DNA from: Psilocybe azurescens
Taxonomy: Eukaryota > Basidiomycota > Agaricomycetes > Agaricales > Agrocybaceae
Direction: 5' to 3'
Assembly: GCA_023853785.1 (NCBI GenBank)
Contig: JAJIRX010000445.1
Location: 1 to 17,098, forward strand
Length of the DNA stretch: 17,098 nt
The notes under the pieces are model-generated. The model was given only the letters and a program-made list of their open reading frames with translations. It had not been told where the DNA came from and ran no database searches. This document shows, piece after piece, positions 1 through 7,625 of the stretch. The position numbers and the translations under genes were made by a program. Within the stretch, counting starts at the first letter, position 1, and the number at the start of each line of letters is the position of its first letter.

Positions 1-461
1 ATGATAAGCAGGAGGGCAAGCAGGAGTGGGATGGAACAGCGTTCTGGAAAGGGGGATCGATAAGAGAGGGTACCAACGGTTTTCGCACAGTGGGTGATCT
101 GCTACAATATTCCCTCAGTACGTCATACATTTCTCTTTCTAATCCCCATGATTGGAGTTGATCCAGCAAAGCCGTTGCCATGGCCTGTCGAACTTGAGAT
201 CGTTGCCTGGCAAGACGGATTTCTTGTTCTTCTGCTGATAGGCTCTGGAAACCTTCGCTAGGTGATCAATGGCTAGGACGATGTCCGGGTCTTCAAGTAT
301 GAGCAGATCTTCTGAGCCGTTTAGTTGTCGGCCGAAGAGGTCCAGGGCTTCAGGAGTTGACAGTGTTTGAGTGTAACGGGGTATGGCAGGTCGTTTGCCT
401 TGCAGGACGGGTTGGCAGGAGTAGAAGAGGAAGAAGCAGCGGGAGTATCGATGAAAGACAT
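1..461 (-). pseudogene. Post-integrase ORF B, unknown function, runs off the left edge
   Basis: Starts at the ATG at 459-461 (MSFIDTPAASSSS). A Ser/Pro-rich start is followed, after a frame change near 360, by EALDLFGRQLNGSEDLLIL. After another change near 265 comes an Arg/Gln-rich helix, EEQEIRLARQRSQVRQAM, then LLDQLQSWGLEREMYDVLREYC. That frame stays open to base 1. Open text in adjoining frames with even charge and hydrophobic spacing suggests former coding sequence of at least 150 residues, damaged by two indels. No known domain is seen. It follows ORF A by about 30 bp and may have been cotranscribed as the 3' part of the retroelement RNA. Confidence 0.5.
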
Positions 462-491
462 GTTGCGTTGTTCTGGTAATTGAGGTATGGT

Positions 492-796
492 TTAGAGGTA
501 GAACGACTTGACCTTTTTAACTACTTTGGCAATCAGTGGAAGGCGTTGATAGAGCTCTCGTTCGACCAGATTTAGTTTGAGGCATAGAGATCTGGCTTGG
601 TGATGGGCAGCTTTAGCAGCGGCTGGGCGGTAGTTCTGTTTTGCCGTCTCCTTCCGATCAATTGTTTTGTTGTATGCGGTGAGAATTTCTCTTTGCAGTG
701 TCTCAAGCTCTTCCACAGTCTGATCGGCCAGAGGGGTATCAAAGATAGGGGTTTCGAGTTGGTTTGTTTCAGAGTTTCAAGTGAAAGAAGAGGCAA
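492..796 (-). pseudogene. Post-integrase ORF A, unknown function, frameshifted N-terminus
   Basis: Minus-strand reading frame that starts about 40 bp after the integrase end and stops with TAA at 492. The clear part is a highly charged helical protein with ELETLQREILTAYNKTI, RKETAKQNYRPAAAKAAHH and ERELYQRLPLIAKVVKK. It is rich in K/R/E and has no transmembrane segment. The N-terminal 20 or so codons (SLETLKQTNS) lie in another frame, so a single-base change near 760 probably broke it. It sits between integrase and the missing 3' LTR, so it is either an accessory gene of the element or captured host DNA. I do not recognise the family. Confidence 0.55.
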
Positions 797-837
797 TCAC
801 GTCGGAGAAGGCGAGGCATCAGGGTGGTAGCAGTGAT

Positions 838-2231
838 CAGAGTTTGTGTAATTGGTGGTATTCTTTAAGAGTCTTGTTGTCATCGTCGAACACGTTGTCT
901 TTTCCCACGTTGCTTCGGAGATAGGGAATCCTGTCCATTTGATAAGGTATTGATATTTTTGCTTTCCTTTCTTGGGTTTTTGTCCAGTCTTTCTGTGATT
1001 CAGAATGGTTTCGACTTCCCAGTGTTCTTCTTTATTTTTGATTTCGGGGTGGTGGTCTAGGAAATTCGGTCCGTATGTTTCTGTCTCGTTATATGGCATG
1101 AGTAGAGTGGCATGGAAGACGTCATGGATCTTCCATATCTTGGGTATTTTGAGTCTGTACGTGAGAGGTCCCAAGACTTCTGTGATCGTGAACGGGCCTT
1201 CTCGTTTTGGTTTCATCTTCGAATGGTACCTCGTGGAGATGTTGCGGGAGTCTAGCCAAACTTTCGTTCCTTTCTCGAACGGTTTGAAGGTCGATTTTCG
1301 TCGCTCGGCTATCCTTTGTCTTGCAAGTTCATGGGCAGCTAACACTTCTTCTCGATCTCTCAGGAGATGTCTGACTTTTTCTTCCACAGATGGGGCTTTG
1401 GTGTTCTCGAATGTGAGTGGAATGGCCAGCGGAGACGAACCTAGGGTGAGTTCGAACGGGGTTTTGACCCTTTCGGAGTGTTTTCTGTTGTTGTGAGTGA
1501 ATTATAATGTTCCAACTGACTTGTTCCAATCGGTTGGGTGTGAAGAACAATAGATGGATAGGTAGGCTTCTATTTCTTGGTTGAATCGCTAGGTGGTTCC
1601 GTCTCCTATTGGATGATAAGCCGTCGTTAATTTGGACTTGATCCCTAAGAGTTTCATGAGTTCTTGGAAGACCTTTGCAGTGAATAGGGGTCTTGGTCTG
1701 AGATAATGCTGTCTGGGAGTCCGAATCGTTTGAAAAGATTGTCGAGTAAGAGTTGAGCTGCTCCTTCCGTCAAGTGCCTCTCCTGGTTTCCCTTTCTTCC
1801 GGCAAGGTATTAAAATCACCCCCTTAGTAAGCCCATGGTCTACCACAACCATGAGTGCATCCACAATCTGTCCCGCGCTGTTTTTAACCAGTGGTAAGTC
1901 GGTTAGGAAGTCCATTGAACAGTTTGCAAATGGTTGTGTAGAAGTTGGTCCGGCAATTGGCATGAAAGACGGGTGAGAGGGATTTCTGTTAATCTTGAAT
2001 TGTTGACAGATTCCACAGGCTTTGACGTATTGTTTTACAAAGGATCGTAGCCCAGGCCACCAGTAATGTGTCTTTACTGCATTGTAAGTTTCTAGTTCTC
2101 TGGGGTGTCCTGCCGATGGTAGATCATGAAAAGATTTTACAATTTGTTGGTGTAGATTTTGGTTCTTCGGTATATATGTTTTATCTTTATAAAAGATAAC
2201 ATTTTCCCATTGAATTCCTCTGTTTTCCAGT
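838..2231 (-). pseudogene. pol: pol: integrase with HHCC zinc finger, DDE core, GPY/F and chromodomain; two stops
   Basis: This inserts the element cDNA. From about 2231 one frame carries the HHCC finger: FHDLPSAGHP supplies the histidines and CGIC at 2006-2017 the cysteines. The core begins SMDFLTDLP (first Asp). The second Asp (ISD before PLFTAKVF) lies in a locally shifted frame near 1700, and the Glu lies in VFQELMKLLGIK. In-frame stops are TAG at 1589-1591, just before RFNQEIEAYL, and TAA near 1499-1501, before FTHNNRKHS. The same frame then runs open to 797. It holds a GPY/F module (GPFTITEVLGPLTYRL, IHDVFHATLL) and a chromodomain. A shift near 893 moves the true end to about 838 (DDDNKTLKEY tail). 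Confidence 0.9.
863..1024 (-). other. Integrase chromodomain
   Basis: The segment EEHWEVETILNHR...YQYLIKWTGFP...ATWEK has the chromodomain pattern: aromatic at the first strand (W), IKW-GF in the centre and ATWE at the end. In chromoviruses this module is thought to read histone methyl-lysine marks and steer insertion into heterochromatin. The insert KTGQKPKKGKQ between strand 1 and strand 2 is a little longer and more basic than usual. Confidence 0.85.
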
Positions 2232-3113
2232 CGTCAAGATCGGTTCGTAAGTTCAATGATCCTTTTTGCAATAGAGCCTTCAAGACTTCTGCAATATCTG
2301 TGTTGAATTCTTCCGAATCAATGATTTTTGTTGTAGTTCGGTGTTGATTAGATTGACAAAAAGTTCTTCTGGTAGTAGAGTCACATCTTCGTTATCATGG
2401 TCTTCGTCTGGTATAAAATCTGGCCTTCTCAATAAAGCATTGGATTGAATCATTTTCATTCCGGGCATATGGATTAGTTTCAGATCAAATTCGGATAGGT
2501 ATAATGACCATCAAGCTTGCTGTCTGTTCAGGTTTCTTGGGCTTCTGAAGTAGGTCAGGTTCTTGTGGTCAGAATGGATGATCGTTGTATGTTCAGATCC
2601 TTGAATGTAGTGTCTCCATTCCTGTAATGCTCGTACAATTGCCAGGAGTTCTCGATCGTAGATTTCGTAGTTCCTTTCTGTCGCAGAAAAGGTTTTCGAA
2701 ATGAATGCACATGGGTGTCTTTCGCCGTTACCATCGAGTTGAGTCAGAACGGCTCCAGATGCATATTTAGAGGCATCACATTTGATTTGAAATGGTTTGC
2801 TCGGGTCTGGCATAGAGAGAACCGGTTCTTCCGTGAATTGTTGTTTTAGTTCGTCGAATGCTCGTTGAGCTGCATCCGTCCATTCAAATTTCTTGTCCTT
2901 CTTTAGGAGATCATTCAGGGGTTGCGCCACCGTAGAGAACTTCCTGATGAATTTTCGGTAGAAATTTCCAAATCCCAGGAATCCCCTGACTTGCTTTACT
3001 GTGGTGGGTGCGGGCCAGTCTCGGATTCCTTTAAGTTTTGATTGGTCCATGGAGATACTTCCTTCTTCGATTATCATTCCCAGATATTTGACTTTTGTTG
3101 TCTGAAGACACAT
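2232..3113 (-). pseudogene. pol: pol: RNase H and connection region, stop-interrupted
   Basis: This degrades the RNA strand of the RNA/DNA hybrid. The connection text GFLGFGNFYRKFI and AQPLNDLLKKD precede an RNase H domain of the Ty3 type. Its catalytic acidic residues sit in KCDASKYASGAVL, YEIYDRELLAIV and IIHSDHKNL. The frame meets TGA at 2511-2513, directly before WSLYLSEFD. Related elements have QARWSL here, so the stop replaces the conserved Arg (CGA to TGA). The same frame then continues through HMPGMKM and NALLRRPDF, the usual tether to integrase, down to about 2280. Further frame changes lead to the integrase frame at about 2232. Confidence 0.88.
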
Positions 3114-3114
3114 T

Positions 3115-3845
3115 TTTCTGGTTTGAGGTATAGGTTGTTATCCTTTAGCCTTTGCAGGACAATCCATTCGTATCTTGCCAAATCTTCGTGATTTTCGGCA
3201 AAGATTAAGATGTCGTCCATGTAGATAATCACGAATCCTCCAGATATTTCGGCCTTCAAACAGCGAATCCATCATGGATTGAAAAGTGGCCGGGGAATTG
3301 CATAATCCAAAGAACATAACTGTGGGTTCAAAGAGACCTCGATTTGTTTTGAAGGCGGCTTTCTGTTGATCTTCCTTTCAAATGCAAACATTGTTGTATC
3401 CTTGTCTGACATCCAGTTTGGTAAAGAATTTCGCTCCTTTGAGTTTGTCCAGTAGATCGGGGATCCATTGCAAAGGGTAGGCATTCTTTACTGTCCATTC
3501 ATTTAGATATCGATAGTCTTGACAAGGTCGCAGTTTTCCGTCCTTCTTGGCTACGAAGAAAAAGGGCGAAGCAATGTCTGATTCTGATCTGACGATATAT
3601 CCTTTGTCTAGCATTTCTTTAAGAAATTTGTTCTGTTCAATTTGTTCTTCCGGGGTGAGGCTGTAGACCTTGCATGTTTTCGGTTTGAATTCAGGTTTCA
3701 GTTCGATTTTGTGGTCCCAGGGTCTTGAGATGGGAAATCAATCTGCTGCTTTTTGTCAAAAAGTCCGAGATAGTCGTGGAGGTCCGGGGGAATAAGTTCT
3801 TCCAGAGGCTTAGCAGGTGTCCTATTTTCGTGTTCCATTGCCAGA
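3115..3845 (-). pseudogene. pol: pol: reverse transcriptase (YMDD), several frameshifts
   Basis: RNA-dependent DNA polymerase. In order one reads the entry region [17 protein letters not shown] (about 3605-3660), then [19 protein letters not shown] (about 3515-3560), then the first catalytic Asp in [11 protein letters not shown] (about 3390-3425). The thumb-side FFGLCN region follows in another frame near 3310. The YMDD box is at 3212-3223 inside FVIIYMDDILIFAENHEDL. The end, KPEKC...TKVKYLGMII, crosses into the RNase H frame near 3115. At least three frame changes (around 3390, 3270 and 3115) and some substitutions break the gene. Catalytic residues are retained in the shifted frames. Confidence 0.9.
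3212..3223 (-). other. RT catalytic YMDD box
   Basis: The codons TAC-ATG-GAC-GAC give Y-M-D-D. The two aspartates bind the catalytic metals. The fungal gypsy consensus is Y-[ILMV]-D-D, so this is intact. Confidence 0.95.
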
Positions 3846-4448
3846 GTTTGTGAAGCCGTAGTTTTCAGCGTTGATCCATGCCTGGTCCAATTCTTCGGAG
3901 TCTTTGGCTTCGATAAAATCTATTACCAAAGCGTTGAAGTCTTCAAGTGGGACGTCCGTGGTGTCCATGATCGGTTCAGTTTCTTCCAGTTCTTCTTCCA
4001 CAGTAGTGGTGTGGATAGATTTGGAAACCCTCCATTTAACTTTTCCAGTTTCCCAATCAATGTTGGGGTTTCGTTTCTGAAGCCAAGGTAGTCCTAGAAT
4101 AATTTTTTGTCGTCCTAATCCAGAGACAAATAGAATTTCCTTGTTCGTTCTGTTCCCGATAGTGAGATTGAGTTCTACGAAAGTAGAGATTGTTCCTTTC
4201 TTGTTGAGAGTACCGTCTCACGTTGTACACCATGAGGCTCCTCTTCAGGTTTTTTTGTTCGAGTCCTAGTTTCCTAGCGTAGTTTTGGTCGATGAATTTC
4301 CACCAGCTCCAGAGTCAATTAGACCCAAGGTTTCGACGATTTGTGGCATTCTGTTTTTTATGGCAGAGAAAGAAATCGGTAAATGCATAGATTTATTCTC
4401 AAGTGTAGCCATAAATATAGAATAGATGCCTAATCGTGGAGAGACCAA
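3845..4448 (-). pseudogene. pol: pol: aspartic protease region, frameshifted
   Basis: The retropepsin cuts the Gag-Pol polyprotein. The active-site motif LGLIDSGAGGN is read at about 4296-4325, with the DSGA codons at 4305-4316. One base is missing just after GGN, so the downstream family-typical text (ARKLGLEQK-like, then ILGLPWLQKRNP) lies in a different frame. A second shift follows near 4215. The ILGLPWL motif, the conserved second half of retropepsins, is readable near 4090-4110. Gag ends at 4469 and the pol frame is open at 4448 in another frame, so pol was probably expressed by frameshifting or reinitiation; damage obscures which. An acidic linker rich in E and D separates protease from RT. 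Confidence 0.78.
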
Positions 4449-4468
4449 CGTTGATTCAGTTCTCCGTT

Positions 4469-5617
4469 TTAAAAATCCTCAGTGTTGGTATTCTCCTCCT
4501 GGTCTCCCATCGCCAAACTCGCCAGTTCCTCTCTCTCCTCCATGTTCAACTCCCGGATATGGGCATGAAGGTCTTTCGCTGTCCATTTCTTCTTCGGCGC
4601 TTCCTTCGGTATGAAAGGATTGTTCTTCTTCTTCAGAGGGCAATCTACTGCGAGATGTCCCGTTTGTTTGCATCTGAAACAAGCCCCCTTTTTCATAAGG
4701 CTTGTTTGTTCTTCGGTGGTCATGGCGTTGACGTCCATTGCAAAGGGGTCTTTCTTGGGCATGGATCTGGGAATGAATCGCGCGTTTGACTGAGACAGGC
4801 CTCTTATTGCCATTGCAAGTCGATAGCTCCTATCGAATGACATGGCTTTGTCATACCATTCTTTGATCTTTGTGGGCTTCTTCTCGGACATGATGATCTT
4901 CTGTACTAGCGCCGGGTTTAGCACCATCTTGAACATCTCGATCAGGAGTTTATTTGCGGTGTCGGAGTCATTGGTCATCCCCGCTTCTCCAACCAGTAAT
5001 TTGAACTTGGTTACTAGCTGTTCAGCGGTCAGGTTCTTTTGTCGAAGCATTTTTAATTTATCCAATGCATCGATGTCTTCTTCTTCTGGCTTGAAGGCCT
5101 TCTGGAATTCGTCAATGAATTCTTTGTATGTCGGTAAGTCGATGTCCCCCATGTCGAGGTTCAGTTTGTTCTGGACGAATTGTTGTTTCCAGACGACCGT
5201 GTTCCCTTCTTGCATGAAAGAGAGCATGAACGCAATTCGCTTTGGTTCAGTGTCATAGACGTCCTTGTTGATCCCCATATAGAGGATACATTCTTGAAGG
5301 AATTTCTTGCTCTTAAACCGTTCGCCGTTGAAAGGCGATAGGTTTGTTAAGAGAGAGTTCCCTTGTTTTTGGGGTGTCGATCGCCATTTGGTCAGGCATT
5401 TGTTTGTTCAGTTCAGAGGTTTCAGAGGGCTCAGAGGGTTCAGAGGCATCGGTGAAGTATTCTTCTCCTGACAATAGTCCTGGAGTTCGGGTAGTGGGTT
5501 GTACGTCTGATGTAGGCATTCGTTCACCACTGTCGTCGGTGTCGTAGTTTGCGGAGAAGGTTCTGCCTCGAGATGTCGTGGTGTCTGGTTCAAGCTCCCG
5601 ATACCGCTTGTGGACAA
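4469..5617 (-). pseudogene. gag: gag polyprotein with CCHC zinc knuckle, two frameshifts
   Basis: Gag is the nucleocapsid precursor that packages element RNA. The first ATG is at 5617, 21 bp inside the primer-binding site, and opens a Ser/Thr/Pro-rich N-terminus. The reading frame moves at about 5520, moves back at about 5320 near PIAF (one extra T), and is then open for over 270 codons to the TAA at 4469-4471. The body resembles fungal gypsy gag, with the KKFLQEC...INKDVYDT region, acidic and lysine-rich helices, and the WYDKAM segment. A CX2CX4HX4C zinc knuckle (C-F-R-C...H...C) lies at 4640-4681. The C-terminus is acidic after a KKKWTAKDLHAHIREL stretch. Full length would be about 380 residues, normal for this group. 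The frameshifts make it non-functional. Confidence 0.85.
4640..4681 (-). other. Gag zinc knuckle CX2CX4HX4C
   Basis: The codons spell C-F-R-C-K-Q-T-G-H-L-A-V-D-C. All four zinc ligands are present. This is the retroviral/retrotransposon nucleocapsid RNA-binding motif. Confidence 0.92.
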
Positions 5618-5637
5618 AGCAGTATGGTAGAGTGAGA

Positions 5638-5648
5638 AGCTAGTTCTT
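5638..5648 (-). other. Primer-binding site, self-priming type
   Basis: Minus-strand AAGAACTAGCT, one base inside the LTR end. A tRNA-primed element would have TGG here to pair with the tRNA CCA end, and that is absent. Instead the site is perfectly complementary to 5758-5768 in the LTR. This is the reason for calling self-priming. Confidence 0.65.
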
Positions 5649-5757
5649 TTGTTACGATTTCAAGTTAGAGTCACGCAGTGTGCATAATCTAACCACCAAT
5701 CGTTGTACAAGAACAAGTTCAAGTTCAAGTTGAGCAGGTTAAGCAGGTTGGATTCTC

Positions 5758-5768
5758 AAGAACTAGCT
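5758..5768 (-). promoter_or_regulatory. Putative mRNA 5' end / self-primer segment (11 nt)
   Basis: The minus strand reads AGCTAGTTCTT from 5768 down to 5758. It is an exact reverse complement of the 11 bases beginning one base inside the LTR (5648 to 5638). The pairing stops at exactly 11 bp on both sides. In Tf1 of fission yeast the first 11 nt of the mRNA anneal to the primer-binding site and are cleaved to prime reverse transcription, and this matches that arrangement. The transcription start itself is predicted, not observed. Confidence 0.65.
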
Positions 5769-5793
5769 AAAGAATACAGTAGATGCTCCCTCG

Positions 5794-5801
5794 TATAAAT
5801 A
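5794..5801 (-). promoter_or_regulatory. TATA box of the retrotransposon promoter
   Basis: Minus-strand TATTTATA. Its first T is 33 bp upstream of base 5768, the start of the 11-nt segment complementary to the primer-binding site. This is the usual TATA-to-start distance, so the predicted RNA 5' end coincides with the self-primer start. Each 60-bp repeat further upstream also has a TATATAAG-like sequence on the opposite strand, so alternative start sites are possible. Confidence 0.55.
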
Positions 5802-5820
5802 CTATGAACTGTACAGCTAG

Positions 5821-5940
5821 TTGAAACGAGATCGAATGTTCATCAGCAGATGTATATAAGAATAGGAGAAACAGATCAAGTTGAAACGAGTTTGAATGTT
5901 CATCAGCAGATGTATATAAGAATAAGAGAAACAGATCAAA
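5821..5940 (-). repeat. 60-bp direct tandem duplication in LTR U3
   Basis: Two adjacent 60-bp units, 5821-5880 and 5881-5940, differ at about four positions. Each contains a GTTCATCAGCAGATGTATAT core and an AGAAACAGATCAA end. Shorter degenerate GTTCATCA/GATGTATC fragments continue to about 6025, which suggests more decayed units. The repeats sit just upstream (minus strand) of the TATA box, where U3 enhancer repeats are found in many LTR elements. A regulatory role is inferred. Confidence 0.85.
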
Positions 5941-6195
5941 CGTTCATCAAAAGATGTATCATAAAAGATGGAAGTGAAAGTAAAGTTCATCAGAGCGTAC
6001 GATGATGTATCAATGATGTGAAAGATGACAAAGAAAAGGAAAGGAAAAGAAAAGAAAAGAAAAGAGAAAAGAAAAAGAAAAAGACTTGTCGTAACAACAA
6101 TGATGATGTTGTTTCTTAGAGTGCCTAAAGTCTCTTCCACAGTTGCTGTTGTTTGCTGCTTTCTGTACTGAGACAGAACAAGAGTTCTACACCAC

Positions 6196-6290
6196 AAAGA
6201 CTGGTCCCCCAAGACCAGTCTTTTCATCCTCAAAATCAAAAGACCAGACTGCTGGTCTGGTCTTTTCTGGTCTTGGTCTGGTCTTAAGAC
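6196..6290. repeat. GGTCTGG word island with perfect 11-bp hairpin
   Basis: AAAGACTGGTC (6196-6206) and GACCAGTCTTT (6213-6223) are perfect 11-bp inverted arms around a CCCCAA loop. About 20 bp further on, AGACCAG-ACTG-CTGGTCT makes a second hairpin and runs into repeated TTCTGGTCTTGGTCTGGTCTT. The segment is built from GGTCTG/GGTCTT words and their complement, so it can fold in several ways. It resembles a small foldback repeat. Confidence 0.75.
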
Positions 6291-6410
6291 TGAACTTCCA
6301 AACACTACACAAAATCTTCAAACAGGAGGTGAATACAAGGGTTAGCTCACAAGGATTTCAGAGTAATATATATGTTTTTGTGATTTCTTGGTGGGTGCTG
6401 AGACTTTTAC

Positions 6411-6583
6411 AAATCTCTACTCTAACACAATACTGTTTCCAGACCTTTTTAGTGTCACTATCAGCAGATACACACATTGAGCTGACGTGTGGGGTTCAAA
6501 ATTCAGCAGAATCTCTTCTCTAACACAGTACCATTTCCAGACCTTCTTGGGGTCACTATCAGCAGGTACATGCTTTGAGCTAA
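6411..6583. repeat. Two-copy direct tandem repeat, period about 98 bp
   Basis: CTCTAACACARTAC...TTTCCAGACCTT is followed in both units by GTCACTATCAGCAG and TTGAGCT, at 6411-6485 and 6508-6583. The copies are clearly alignable and differ at scattered positions. No coding content is apparent. Confidence 0.8.
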
Positions 6584-6659
6584 ATAATTTGGTGGTCTTC
6601 TTGACCTAATAAAACACACTTCAGCCCTCTTGTTCTACCAGCTAAAGACCCTCTTGGCC

Positions 6660-7600
6660 TTGGGAATACAAAACAAGAGAGAGCTAGGTTATGAATCTAG
6701 CTTGCATGCCCTATATCTCAGTTGCACTCTTGCTGGGTATAAAGTCAATATTTAGACTTGAGTTGTGTGAGATGAACTCTTCAAGTATTTCTAGCTTTCA
6801 AATGTGCAAAACACTACTTTTAAATTCAAAGGTGAACAATAGATTGCTATTGCTTGACAAGCAATTAATGTTCTTGAAGTTCTTAATACTTTCAGAAAAT
6901 GCAGTTGCAGAATAAATCTGAACTGTATGTTCTTGGGGTAAAAATTACTTGTTTGATATCTACATAGATATGTTTAATTTATAGCTACAGGTACATACAA
7001 TTTTGGAGAATAATTTAGTAAATCAAATCACTATTACAAACCCCCAAACTACATGTTTCTCAAACCATAAGCCTTTCTACAACCAATCGGATCACTAATA
7101 AATAATCTATGTGGTTATCGCATGCCCAGCTAGTAATTGGCACTCTTCAGCTGTTATTTTTTTAGGCATACAGATCACAAATTTTGACAGTAAAATGTCT
7201 TCAGCATTTGCCTAGGAACCCAGCTGATGATGGGTTTGTCCAGTTAAACTGTGTTATTCAATTTGTTCATCAGCTCAGCACCTGTTGAACTCTTATTATG
7301 AGTCAACTGCACATTGGAGGGCTGTGCACTATTCCATTTCTCCTATTGGTTGAGAATACTCTTCGTGATTCATATACTCTGATCCGCTCAGCTAGATGCA
7401 CATCCATTGTTTGTTATTGCTTCCAGAATATGAAGGCTTGCTTGGCAGTCCTCATTTTTCTTTATGTTTCAGACAGCTAAAGCTACTCTTGCCCCATACT
7501 GTGATCAGACTCATTTAATGAGGGTCAAGCTGGTTGTTCTGACTGTCTGTGATGCATGAGGACCTGTATCGCACTCCACAACCTCTAGAATACTTTGGTG
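6660..7600. other. AT-rich intergenic DNA, no gene seen
   Basis: Open frames are at most about 75 codons and have no family signal. The largest, 6691-6915 on the plus strand, is Leu/Ser-rich with no recognisable motif. No tRNA or strong repeat was seen. Confidence 0.5.
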
Positions 7601-7625
7601 CTAAGTCTAAATTGTATCACATGTA

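Larger units (their letters stand above)
1..6096 (-). mobile_element. Ty3/gypsy LTR retrotransposon (chromovirus, Tf1/sushi-like), 5' part; 3' end off the window
   Basis: One element accounts for the left third of the window. On the minus strand the order is LTR, primer-binding site, gag with zinc knuckle, protease, reverse transcriptase, RNase H, integrase with chromodomain, and two accessory ORFs. Protease-RT-RNase H-integrase order defines Ty3/gypsy (Metaviridae), and the integrase-terminal chromodomain places it among chromoviruses. Nearly every domain is interrupted by a frameshift or stop, yet motifs are well preserved, so it is an inactive copy that is not ancient. Only the 5' LTR is inside the window. 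The base run after it, ACAAT at 6097-6101, is the expected position of one target-site duplicate, and the partner would lie left of base 1. The polypurine tract and 3' LTR are not visible. Confidence 0.93.
5650..6096 (-). repeat. 5' LTR of the Ty3/gypsy element (447 bp)
   Basis: The LTR is bounded by the 8-bp inverted repeat TGTTACGA (5650-5657) and TCGTAACA (6089-6096), a terminal motif of the TG...CA type. Read on the minus strand, U3 runs from 6096 to about 5769. It begins with a polypyrimidine stretch (a purine-rich AAAAG run at 6031-6085 on the plus strand), continues through a 60-bp tandem duplication, and reaches a TATA box at 5794-5801. R/U5 then runs to 5650. A CAAGTT triplication lies at 5714-5731. 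The second LTR is outside the window, so the boundaries rest on the inverted termini and on gag beginning 33 bp inside. Confidence 0.82.
6097..6660. other. Non-coding spacer with word-built hairpins and a tandem repeat
   Basis: DNA flanking the LTR. It holds a GACTGGTC hairpin, a GGTCTGG/GGTCTT run and a two-copy tandem repeat, listed separately. The open frames are short and have no family resemblance. No gene is supported. Confidence 0.6.

Noticed and set aside
1005..1496. Long plus-strand open frame of 163 codons
   Set aside because: It lies antisense to the conserved integrase C-terminus and chromodomain and has no protein signature of its own.
4842..5258. Plus-strand open frame of 138 codons
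   Set aside because: It is the exact antisense of gag; the minus strand carries the zinc knuckle and family motifs.
6197..6290. CRISPR-like array of GGTCTGG units
   Set aside because: Units are 6-7 bp without spacers, in eukaryotic repeat-rich DNA. It is a simple word repeat.
5817..6305. Minus-strand open frame of 162 codons across the LTR
   Set aside because: It is produced by the LTR tandem repeat and the purine tract (SLFLFLFSFLF). Its text repeats with the 60-bp DNA units and has no family.
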